Shown piece by piece: positions 26,401-33,558 of a DNA stretch of 64,000 nucleotides. The stretch is from Chloroflexota bacterium (lineage in GTDB: Bacteria > Chloroflexota > Anaerolineae > UBA4142). The position numbers were made by a program, and so were the translations under genes. The notes under the pieces are model-generated. The model did no database searches and had not been told where the DNA came from. It saw only the letters and a program-made list of their open reading frames with translations. Where the stretch lies: NCBI GenBank assembly GCA_016208315.1, contig JACQYF010000209.1, forward strand, positions 1 to 64,000. The letters run 5' to 3'. How positions within the stretch are numbered: position 1 is the first letter of the stretch; every line of letters starts with the position of its first letter.

Positions 26401-28238
26401 ATGAGGGATTTGTAGGAACTCACGGGAACTCGAGCAGCTTGTTGTTCGGTTTGCTCGGCGCGCTGTTCGTCGCGGTCATTGGCAATAGCGGCGAGGTGGT
26501 GCTGATCGGTCAGGTGTTCATGCGGATTGGCGGCGGCGGGGAAGGGCAGAGCGGGCCGGCGATGCTCGGCAGTATTCTCACGGGTATCGCGCGTGTGGTG
26601 CTGGATGGTCAGCCGTTCGAAGTCGGCACCGGCTCGTGGTACTGGAACGCGACCCGCGTCATTCCCGACACGATCAACGAGTTTCCCTTCTTTACTTTTC
26701 TCTACGCCGATTTGCACGCGCACTTGATGGCGCTGCCGTTTACGCTGCTCGTCATGGGCGTCGCGATCAATTTTGTGCTGCGCGAACGCGATGACGACGC
26801 GCGCCTGCCGTTCTGGCCCCATTGGCAGATCGCGCCGCTGGATGTAATCGAGGTGGTCATCGCCGCGCTCGCGGTTGGTTCTCTGCGCGCAATCAATTAC
26901 GCCGATTACGTGACCTATCCTTTGGTCGTCGCGTCCGGCTTGGTGATCGGCGAGTACGCGCGGCGCCGGCGCGTAGATTGGGACGGTATCGTCGCGGTCG
27001 CGTGGCGGCTGATCGCGATCGTCGCACTGAGTTCTCTGCTCTACCAACCGTTTGTCAGCAACTTTGCCACGACCTCGACCAGCATCGAACTGTGGAAAGA
27101 CAAGCGGACGACGCTGCCCGAATACCTGACCGTGCATGGTATTTTCCTCTTCGTCATCGCGACGTTTCTCATCTGGCAGATTCTCAACACGCGCGCCGTG
27201 CGCGGCCTGTTCCGATTCGGTCGCATCGCCTTCGGGCGCTCGGCCCGGTTCACGCATCTGCTCCAATTGCACCGCGCAATCGCCAAGCCCGCGACCTGGT
27301 TCGAGGATTTGCTCGTGGTGGCGATCGCCGCAGCGGTCGTTATTGAAGGCATATTCATTCTCGCTCAGCTATCCGTCTTTGCGCTGGCGTTTCCGCTCAT
27401 CGTGATCGCAGGGCTGCTCGTGCTCGATCCCGATCTAGCGCCCGCGCCGCGCTTTGTCGCTCTGTTGATTGCGATGGGATTGGCGCTCACGCTGGCGGTA
27501 GAGTTGATTAGGTACAAAGACGACATCGGCCGCATGAACACCGTGTTCAAATTCTATCTCCAGGTCTGGGTAATCTTTGCGATTGCCGCCGCCGCCGGAC
27601 TCGCATTTATCCTAAAGGCGAAACCCCCACACTCCCACACTCCCATACTTCCCACTCTCTGGTGGGCTGCCTTCGCCCTACTCCTCTTTGCCGGTTTCCT
27701 CTATCCGGTTCTTGCGACGCGCGCCAAAGTGAATGATCGCTTTGTCGCTGCGGCGCCCGCGGGCTTGAACGGCGTGGATTACATGTTGGCGGCGACGTAC
27801 CAAGAGCAGAACCGTGACATCCCGCTCGTGTACGATCACGATGCCATCGAATGGCTGCGCGAGAATGTGCCCGGATCGCCGGTCGTCCTGGAAGCCAATG
27901 GCGCGTTGTACCATTTCACGTCACGGGTCGCGATCAACACCGGCTTGCCGACGGTGATCGGGTGGGACTGGCACCAAAAGCAGCAGCGTTCGGTCATTGA
28001 CGGCGCGATCATTGACCATCGCATTCAGGATGTGCGGACGATTTACAGCACGCCGAACACCGCGGAGGCCGTCAAGTTGCTCAACCGTTATCGGGTCTCC
28101 TATGTTTACGTGGGCGACCTCGAGCAATTGTTTTATGATCCGCGTGGCATCGCCAAGTTCGATGCGATGGCGCGCGCCGGGCAATTGGAGTTGGTCTATC
28201 AGAACGAGCGCGTGAAAATCTACCGGGTAATTGCATAG
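23496..28238 (+). CDS. Giant GT-C/DUF2298 (Chlor_Arch_YYY) fusion membrane protein
   Basis: This 1580-residue protein looks like two membrane enzymes in one chain. Residues about 40-730 are a PMT-like GT-C with HPDER near 70. From about 775 the sequence follows DUF2298: RGLVDRGFVFAKALGILLP, KPMDFAYLNAIVKS (about 883), YINYYYFGH, DLHAHLMALPF (about 1071), and RMNTVFKFYLQVWV. The second half parallels the whole protein at 30787. Repeat-type sequences are inserted in frame at 25004-25031, 26392-26432 and 27622-27660. The family was named for its occurrence in Chloroflexi and Archaea. Confidence 0.88.
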   Translation: MISEQLPPNEAEQLESIAPQPQTAESDFQEKPAPRPEWQTWGVAALLAFIVLLGAIFRFTGVNWDEGTHLHPDERFLTMVTSTISWPGSQASRQPPPGCGKWGRYFDTACSPLDPYSYQEFPLFVYGTFPIFLTRFIGEIVEMSGYDQIHLVGRVLSALFDLSTVVFVFFIGRRMYGVRAGLLGAFFLAASVLDIQQSHFFTVDTFTNVPILVAFWYALDIADGKKWPAFVFAGIAFGFALAGRINIAPFAAVLVAASALCAYLQAVASTQTQPERLEFEENGNGADGPVVASRTVGPVTISYAWRENAARVAQSFGEMLSRTATRAFVGLAATAIIALILFRIGQPYAANGPGFIAPHIPKLDLSHGAVNFLFDVALSWAGGVNPKFADNMSYVSELVAGKIDAPPGHQWTDRTPYVFPFENMVRWGLGPPLGLAAWAGFLLALYQLIRYRRWQHLLIVVWVGVTFGYTGQQYVKTMRYFLQIYPFLALLAGWFIVELWDMVNLRSPISNLLAKGAVGLASIAVIGYTLFWAGAFTSIYTRHYTRVAASEWIYDNVPPGSKLGNEVWDDPMPTRVEGKDPFGGMYTGIDMSWYDEDTPEKRVKALGWLDAADYIILSSNRLYGSIPRLPMRYPLTVKYYEWLFDGTLGFQNVAEFTSRPQLLGIEINDDNAEEAYTVYDHPKVLIFKKTPQYSRAKAEALFNSVDLSEVYRFTPMVATQAETALLLTPDQREAQMRGGTWSEIFDPKDWSNQIPVIGWLAVIEILGWLFLPIAFIVFRGLVDRGFVFAKALGILLPAWGAWMLASYRLVEFSRLSIIFVVLFIILASALVTRFRWRDLLAFARARWQVILVEEILFLAFFGLFLAIRYGNPDLWHPSYGGEKPMDFAYLNAIVKSTWFPPYDPWFAGGYINYYYFGHLITAALIRLSGIVPEVAYNLALPMYFALLAMGAFSVVLNLVERVRGPTSSHEGFVGTHGNSSSLLFGLLGALFVAVIGNSGEVVLIGQVFMRIGGGGEGQSGPAMLGSILTGIARVVLDGQPFEVGTGSWYWNATRVIPDTINEFPFFTFLYADLHAHLMALPFTLLVMGVAINFVLRERDDDARLPFWPHWQIAPLDVIEVVIAALAVGSLRAINYADYVTYPLVVASGLVIGEYARRRRVDWDGIVAVAWRLIAIVALSSLLYQPFVSNFATTSTSIELWKDKRTTLPEYLTVHGIFLFVIATFLIWQILNTRAVRGLFRFGRIAFGRSARFTHLLQLHRAIAKPATWFEDLLVVAIAAAVVIEGIFILAQLSVFALAFPLIVIAGLLVLDPDLAPAPRFVALLIAMGLALTLAVELIRYKDDIGRMNTVFKFYLQVWVIFAIAAAAGLAFILKAKPPHSHTPILPTLWWAAFALLLFAGFLYPVLATRAKVNDRFVAAAPAGLNGVDYMLAATYQEQNRDIPLVYDHDAIEWLRENVPGSPVVLEANGALYHFTSRVAINTGLPTVIGWDWHQKQQRSVIDGAIIDHRIQDVRTIYSTPNTAEAVKLLNRYRVSYVYVGDLEQLFYDPRGIAKFDAMARAGQLELVYQNERVKIYRVIA
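25004..25031. repeat. In-frame heptamer-type repeat inside the DUF2298 fusion gene
   Basis: Units of the type aatctcc/gatctcc/aatctct run for 28 bp and encode NLRSPISNL next to a membrane helix. The unit resembles the inverted half of intergenic array D. Confidence 0.5.
26392..26432. repeat. In-frame palindromic element inside the DUF2298 fusion gene
   Basis: The arms cgagttcccatgag (26392-26405) and ctcacgggaactcg (26419-26432) are inverted copies matching at 13 of 14 positions around a 13-bp loop. They encode a polar Thr/Ser/His/Gly stretch between two hydrophobic helices. Confidence 0.65.
27622..27660. repeat. In-frame cccacact repeat inside the DUF2298 fusion gene
   Basis: Tandem ccacact/cccatac units encode KPPHSHTPILP between two membrane helices. 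A nearly identical run occurs at about 31717-31747 in the second DUF2298 gene. Confidence 0.6.
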
Positions 28239-28241
28239 AGC

Positions 28242-29228
28242 GTGTTGGCGCACTGTCGGCCATCCGATGAATCGGACGGCTCAAGAGGTGAAAATCGGGT
28301 CAACCCGATTTATCGGGTTTCCAGCTTTTTTAGCCGTCGTGTTTTCAACCGACGGCGTCCGCTCATCCAAAATCGAACATCGCCTTTTGCTCGCGGGGTA
28401 CTTTCACTCACTCTGCTGTTCGCGATTAACGCGACCGTCTTTGCTTTCCTTCCGACCTCATCCGAGGCCGCCTGCGCGTCAAACGATGCCAAAACCGGCG
28501 CGGCCATTCGCGATTCAAGCGTGATCAGCTACACCGTGTTTTTGCCCATCGTCGGCAAGTACCCGCAGAGCCAGCCGATCGCCGGTGAATCGTACAATAC
28601 CGTGGCCGTCATTTCGGATCCAACGGATCGGCCCGCCGAAATTCACCCCGACCTGAACCTGGCCGTGCGGGGCTATGTTCCGACGTCGGCAGAGCTGCAG
28701 TTGATTCAATATGATCACCCTTTCGATAGTCAAGCGCCGCAGCTGACGGGTCTGTTTGCGGATAATCGGCTTGGCGTTGTTACATCGGCTTTCCAAGTTT
28801 ATGATTGGGACTGGCCGGCGGATAGACGTGGATTGCCGATTGCCGATCCCCCTGTCACACTTGCCGGGTTAGCGGCAACGCCCGAAGAGCTTGTTCGAGT
28901 TCCTTCTTCGGGGTATGATGTAGGTTGGCTGCCGACTGGCTACGAAGTCATGGTCTTGTACGCGAGTGCTCATAGCATCACACTCAAATACACGCGGGAT
29001 GACAACGTCAAAACGGGTTACACGCTTCATTTGGAAAATATCTGCGTCGAGCCAACGCTCTTGAATCTTTATCGCACAATGAACAACGCGGGCCGTAGTC
29101 GCCTTCCTTCCTTGTTTTCGGGACAGCCGGTCGGTCGCGCAATGAGCAACGAGATCATGGTTGCGATTCGCGATACCGGTGCCTTTCTGGATCCGCGCTG
29201 GCGCAATGATTGGTGGCAGAGGCAATGA
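28242..29228 (+). CDS. Hypothetical exported protein
   Basis: This 328-residue protein has an unusually Arg-rich 50-residue N-terminus, then one hydrophobic segment (GVLSLTLLFAINATVFAFLP) that could be a signal peptide or anchor, and a polar domain I do not recognise. The start is uncertain: GTG 28242 or TTG 28245 are the only options before the hydrophobic segment, and neither has a clear RBS. The N-terminal codons overlap hairpin-forming sequence (28294-28356). It overlaps the next exported protein by 4 bp, so the two are probably made together. Confidence 0.6.
   Translation: MLAHCRPSDESDGSRGENRVNPIYRVSSFFSRRVFNRRRPLIQNRTSPFARGVLSLTLLFAINATVFAFLPTSSEAACASNDAKTGAAIRDSSVISYTVFLPIVGKYPQSQPIAGESYNTVAVISDPTDRPAEIHPDLNLAVRGYVPTSAELQLIQYDHPFDSQAPQLTGLFADNRLGVVTSAFQVYDWDWPADRRGLPIADPPVTLAGLAATPEELVRVPSSGYDVGWLPTGYEVMVLYASAHSITLKYTRDDNVKTGYTLHLENICVEPTLLNLYRTMNNAGRSRLPSLFSGQPVGRAMSNEIMVAIRDTGAFLDPRWRNDWWQRQ
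28294..28356 (+). promoter_or_regulatory. Cluster of alternative hairpins at the start of the exported-protein gene
   Basis: Three 7-bp segments alternate: ATCGGGT (28294), ACCCGAT (28303) and ATCGGGT (28312). The middle one can pair with either neighbour. A separate hairpin, gccgtcg/cgacggc (28333-28356), follows after a six-T run. It could be an attenuator or just inserted repeats; the ORF reads through it. Confidence 0.35.
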
Positions 29229-30781
29229 GGCATCTCATCGCGGGCATCTTGCTCGCCCTCACGTTGTTTTTTTCGATCTGGCACAACACCGCCGCAGACG
29301 CGCCCTACGTGACGCTCTTGCCCGGCCTGCGCGCCGACTATCGGTTCGACTACCGCGGCGACGGCTCGCAAATCAGGGTCGCGCTCGATGCATCCGATGC
29401 GAACGCGGTCACGCTGTCTATTTACACGCCGGAGCAGATCGAGGCGGTGCGCCGCGGCGAAACGGTCACGCCTGTCGGTCGCGGTATGCCGAACAAAGAC
29501 CACAACTTCTTTTGGGCGGGCGGCTTTCGTATCCTGGGCGTTTATCACGCAGTCGTCGAGAATCGCTCCAAGTCGCCGATCTCATATCGCATTGAAATCG
29601 GCGGCGAAGCGGTGAGCGCCGTCGCGCTCGTGACGACGGTCGCCAATCCATCGCCCAGCGGAATTACGACTGAAGGCGGGCAAAAGTTTCTGAATGTGTC
29701 GTTGCCCATCGGCGCCGGCACTCTGCGCTTGGCAATGCCGAGTCAGACGGCCGCCTGCACGCCCGCGAAACAAATTCCGGCGACCATCGCGCAAAGCGTC
29801 AAGCTGTGCCCGAACGAGATTTACCCGCCGCTGAAAATCTCGGGCAATAATATCGGTCTGTTTAACGACGACGCGCGGACGGCGGTCGTCACGAGTGTTG
29901 GTCGCCAATTCGCCATCACGGTCGAAGGGACGAACAACTGGATCGAGGGCGTGGTGATTTCGGCCAAGCCAGACCCGCTCGATTTGGGCGCGTGGCTGTG
30001 TCTTTACGACGAATGTATCTTTCCGACGCGCCCGCTCACGACGACGCTGCGCGGCGGCACGCGCTATGGCGGCGGCATTCTGCTGAATGGCTCGAACTCG
30101 ACGGTTCACGGAGTCACCGTGCGCGGCGGTACGATCGGCGTAGCGACGGTGAATGGCCGAACCAACTATATAATTGACAACCAGTTGAACGACCTCAACG
30201 GCTGGGGTTCGTACAATATCGCGAGCAATGGCAGTTATTTCATAGGGAACATTCTGAACCGAAACAACCATGGCTGCACGACGCCGGACGGGCGCAAGTT
30301 TCAAAGCGGCTGCGAGACGGCGGGTTGGGTCTGTCTGAATTGTCAGGCGAACTTGATCGCGCGCAATCACTGCGAGCTGAGCGCGAATTGCTACTACATG
30401 AGCGGCGAGCGCGGTCTGGCGAGCAACGACAACCGGCTGATCGAGAACTATTGCGCGGGCGCGACCGACAATTGCATCGAAATCACCTTTTCCCTGCGAA
30501 ACGTGTTACAAGCAAACATCAGTACCGTGGACCCAAATACGGATCGCCCGTGCAAGTATCCGTTCTGGATTGGCGGGTCGGTGGTATACTTTAAGGACAA
30601 TACGTGGGAGTGCAGCATCTCGCCGCAGGATGCATTCAACCAGGCGCGCGATTCCACGATTGTTGGCACCAACATCATCAACATTGACGAATACAATCCC
30701 GCGCCCGGCGTGCCGGTCGTGGCGATGCCATCCAAGCGCGCACCCGTTTCGCCGCGTTGGGGGCTGGCGTACGTAGAGTAA
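29225..30781 (+). CDS. Exported parallel beta-helix protein
   Basis: This 518-residue protein starts with a clear signal peptide (MRHLIAGILLALTLFFSIW). After a 150-residue beta-rich N-domain, the segment from about 225 shows repeated short strands with Asn ladders (NNWIEGVVIS, GSNSTVHGVTVRGGTIG, NYIIDNQLN, NGSYFIGNILNRNN, NDNRLIENYC), the pattern of right-handed beta-helices such as NosD-like or pectate-lyase folds. Many cysteines occur in pairs. ATG 29225 overlaps the previous stop. It may bind or cleave surface polysaccharide; no catalytic triad is evident. Confidence 0.75.
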   Translation: MRHLIAGILLALTLFFSIWHNTAADAPYVTLLPGLRADYRFDYRGDGSQIRVALDASDANAVTLSIYTPEQIEAVRRGETVTPVGRGMPNKDHNFFWAGGFRILGVYHAVVENRSKSPISYRIEIGGEAVSAVALVTTVANPSPSGITTEGGQKFLNVSLPIGAGTLRLAMPSQTAACTPAKQIPATIAQSVKLCPNEIYPPLKISGNNIGLFNDDARTAVVTSVGRQFAITVEGTNNWIEGVVISAKPDPLDLGAWLCLYDECIFPTRPLTTTLRGGTRYGGGILLNGSNSTVHGVTVRGGTIGVATVNGRTNYIIDNQLNDLNGWGSYNIASNGSYFIGNILNRNNHGCTTPDGRKFQSGCETAGWVCLNCQANLIARNHCELSANCYYMSGERGLASNDNRLIENYCAGATDNCIEITFSLRNVLQANISTVDPNTDRPCKYPFWIGGSVVYFKDNTWECSISPQDAFNQARDSTIVGTNIINIDEYNPAPGVPVVAMPSKRAPVSPRWGLAYVE

Positions 30782-30786
30782 CTTTG

Positions 30787-33558
30787 ATGTTTGAACCTCT
30801 GATTTGGTGGTTGCTCGTCGAATTGATCGGCTTGGCGGTCTGGCCGGTTGCGTTTCGCTTCTTTCGCAACTTGCCGGACCGCGGCTATGCCTTCGTCAAG
30901 CCGCTCGGTTTGCTGTTGAGTGCGTACCCGTTTTGGCTATTGGCGTCGTTTGGCTTTCTCAGCAACACGCAAGGCGCGATCGCGCTCCTTGCCGTTTTGG
31001 TCGCGACGGTGAGTTGGGGAGTGTGGGGAAGACAACCGACGATAGAGTACACGACCAAGGTCGCCACCTCGGTGGGACAACAGACAACAGACGACCGACG
31101 AGAGGCGGCAGAGGTCAAGGCGCAAGCGCCGTCGCCGTCCACGACAAGTCGGAACAGTAAGCGTCGCGCCGTGCCAGTCCCCGCGGCGGCACAGGTGACT
31201 AAACCGGCGATGCCGGATGGGGCGGATGCTGCGCCTGAATCATTGGACGCCGAACCGTTGCCGTCGTCTCAACCAACCGTCGCGCCAAAAGTCACCGCTT
31301 CGCCAATTACTAATTACTCCCCATTTGCCTGGCTCCGCGAGCATCTGACCCTTGTCATCACGACTGAAATTGTATTCACCTTTGCATTCGCGTCATGGGT
31401 CGTCGTCCGCGCGTACATGCCGGAGATCACGGCCACGGAAAAGCCGATGGAGTTTGCGTTCCTCAACGGCATTCTCCGCAGCGACCGTTTTCCGCCGCAA
31501 GACCCCTGGCTGTCGGGCTATGCCATCAGTTACTATTACTTTGGCTATGTCATCATGGCGATGCTGACGATGCTCGGCGGCATCTCATCCAGCATTGCAT
31601 TCAACCTGGCGATTGCGCTCCTCTTCGCCCTCGCGGCCACCGGCGCGTTCGGCCTAACGTACAACCTGATCCGAAGTTGGAGGTTGGAGGTTGGAAGTTG
31701 GAAGTTGGAAGTGCCAACTCCCACACTCCCACACTCCCATACACTCCTTTTCGCGCTCTTCGCCCCTATTCTTCTTCTCCTCATCGGCAATCTCGAAGGG
31801 CTCTTTGAGGCGCTGCACGCGCGCGGCCTGGGCACGCCCGAATTTTGGAATTGGCTCGACATCAAAGGACTGGCCGAAGCGCCGGTCACGGGTTCGCTCG
31901 TTCCCACCGACAACTGGTGGTGGTGGCGTGCTTCGCGCGTGATCCACGATGTGGCCCGCGGTCAGACGCAAGAAGTGATTGACGAGTTTCCGCAATTCAG
32001 TTTTCTGCTCGGCGATATGCACCCGCACGTCCTCGCGCTGCCGTTCGTGCTGCTCGCGCTCGCCGTCGCGCTCAACCTAATAAGAAGTCGGAAGCATGCC
32101 CTGAGCGGAGTCGAAGGGTTGGAAGGTGGAAGTTGGAAGTTGCCTCTTGCCACTTCGCAGTTCCCACTTCGCACGTTTCACTTTCTGCTATTGACTTTGA
32201 TTTTCGGCGCGCTGCCGTTCCTCAATTTCTGGGACATTCTCCCCTATGGTTTCATCGTCGTCGCCGCGTTTGCAATTGCGCGGTACCGCGCGGCGAACGC
32301 GTGGGATGGCGGCGCGACGCGCGATTTGGCCGTATTCGTCGTCGGCTTGGGTCTTGGTAGTTTGCTGCTCTATCTGCCGTTTTACATTGGGTTTCAATCG
32401 CAGGCAGGCGGAATTCTGCCGGTGCTGTTTGTCAAGACGCGCTTGCATCAGTACCTCGTCATGTTCGGCGTTTTCGTTTTCATCTTCGTCCTCTTTCTTG
32501 CTCGTCTGCTCTACGAATATCGCCGGCAGTTGACCTCGCCGCTGCCCTTTCTCACGGCGATACTTGTTTTTCCACTGCTGGTCGGCGCGTTGGCGATCGG
32601 GTTGATCGTCGTCAGCCCGAGTTTGCAGGATCAAGCGCGGGCCGCTTTTCCAGATTCGTCAGGCAACTTGGTGGGCAATGTGCTCGCCGCGTATTTCGGC
32701 CCCCTCATCGCCGATCCCTGGCTTTTCATTCTGCTCGCGATCGTGCTCCTGAGCGTGCTGGTCTTGTTGCGAACGCACGTCGTGGCTTTCGCGTCCGCTG
32801 ATCCCACTCTCGCGTTTGTTTTGCTCATGATTTTCACGGGTTTCCTGTTGACCTTCGGTGTCGAGTTTGTCTATCTGCGCGATGTCTTTGGCACGCGGAT
32901 GAATACGGTTTTCAAGTTCTATTTTCAGACGTGGACGCTATTCTCGATCGCCGGCGCATTCGCGATCTTTTATCTGTCGCGCGCGTTCGGGCGTATCCCG
33001 CTCGCGCGCTGGCTGTGGTTTGCCGCGCTGGCGGTTTTGCTCGGCGTGAGTCTCATCTATCCTGCCGCGGCGATTCCGAATCGCGCCGAAGGTTTCAAGC
33101 GCCCGCCGACCCTCGACGGGATCGAATGGATTCGGGGTGTCAGCGCCGGCGACTACGCGGGCATCCAGTGGCTCAAAGAGAACGCCCCGCGCGGCGCGCG
33201 TATCCTCGAATCTACCGGGCGCTCGTACACGTACGATAATCGCATCTCGATGGCGACGGGCCTGCCGACCGTCCTCGGCTGGATTGGGCACGAGGATCAA
33301 TGGCGCGGCGGCGCCAAGCTGTACCGGAACGAATTGGCGGGAATTGACCGCGCCGCAGACGCCGCGCGGATCTATCAGACGCTCGATGCGCGCGATGCTT
33401 TGACTTTGCTCGACAAGTATGCTATAAACTTCGTCGTGGTCGGGCAGGTCGAACGCGCCCAATACAATCTGAACCCCGCCCAAATCAACAAGTTTGATCG
33501 AGTGCTGACTCTAGTTTTCGAAAATGGCGATCTCAGAATATACGCGCGCTCGCAATGA
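30787..33558 (+). CDS. DUF2298 (Chlor_Arch_YYY) membrane protein
   Basis: This protein of 923 residues starts MFEPLIWWLLVELIGLAVWP and has DUF2298 landmarks: DRGYAFVKPLGLLLSAYPF, KPMEFAFLNGILRSDRFPPQ, ISYYYFGYVI, DMHPHVLALPF, and RMNTVFKFYFQTWTLF. A Pro/Ala-rich linker lies near 100-180. Two stretches of in-frame repeat sequence (31672-31747 and 32082-32182) add polar loops absent from the paralogous half of the 1580-residue protein. ATG 30787 is the start that matches the paralogue. The role is presumed glycosyl transfer to envelope molecules. Confidence 0.88.
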   Translation: MFEPLIWWLLVELIGLAVWPVAFRFFRNLPDRGYAFVKPLGLLLSAYPFWLLASFGFLSNTQGAIALLAVLVATVSWGVWGRQPTIEYTTKVATSVGQQTTDDRREAAEVKAQAPSPSTTSRNSKRRAVPVPAAAQVTKPAMPDGADAAPESLDAEPLPSSQPTVAPKVTASPITNYSPFAWLREHLTLVITTEIVFTFAFASWVVVRAYMPEITATEKPMEFAFLNGILRSDRFPPQDPWLSGYAISYYYFGYVIMAMLTMLGGISSSIAFNLAIALLFALAATGAFGLTYNLIRSWRLEVGSWKLEVPTPTLPHSHTLLFALFAPILLLLIGNLEGLFEALHARGLGTPEFWNWLDIKGLAEAPVTGSLVPTDNWWWWRASRVIHDVARGQTQEVIDEFPQFSFLLGDMHPHVLALPFVLLALAVALNLIRSRKHALSGVEGLEGGSWKLPLATSQFPLRTFHFLLLTLIFGALPFLNFWDILPYGFIVVAAFAIARYRAANAWDGGATRDLAVFVVGLGLGSLLLYLPFYIGFQSQAGGILPVLFVKTRLHQYLVMFGVFVFIFVLFLARLLYEYRRQLTSPLPFLTAILVFPLLVGALAIGLIVVSPSLQDQARAAFPDSSGNLVGNVLAAYFGPLIADPWLFILLAIVLLSVLVLLRTHVVAFASADPTLAFVLLMIFTGFLLTFGVEFVYLRDVFGTRMNTVFKFYFQTWTLFSIAGAFAIFYLSRAFGRIPLARWLWFAALAVLLGVSLIYPAAAIPNRAEGFKRPPTLDGIEWIRGVSAGDYAGIQWLKENAPRGARILESTGRSYTYDNRISMATGLPTVLGWIGHEDQWRGGAKLYRNELAGIDRAADAARIYQTLDARDALTLLDKYAINFVVVGQVERAQYNLNPAQINKFDRVLTLVFENGDLRIYARSQ
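31672..31747. repeat. In-frame heptamer array inside the DUF2298 gene
   Basis: Units ggaggtt/ggaagtt repeat about five times, then switch to ccaactc and ccacact/cccatac units. The total keeps the reading frame, encoding RSWRLEVGSWKLEVPTP and a His/Pro-rich tail. The units match intergenic array D. Confidence 0.8.
32082..32182. repeat. In-frame composite repeat inside the DUF2298 gene
   Basis: A ccctgagcggagtcgaaggg segment is followed by ggaaggt/ggaagtt units and then ccacttc/cccactt inverted units. It encodes a polar loop (HALSGVEGLEGGSWKL) between hydrophobic helices. From memory, the first segment resembles a widely dispersed repeat. Confidence 0.7.

Noticed and set aside
26250-27272. Long minus-strand ORF of 340 codons
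   Set aside because: Antisense to the DUF2298 fusion, rich in Arg, Gln and Glu without domains, a typical shadow frame of a membrane-protein gene.
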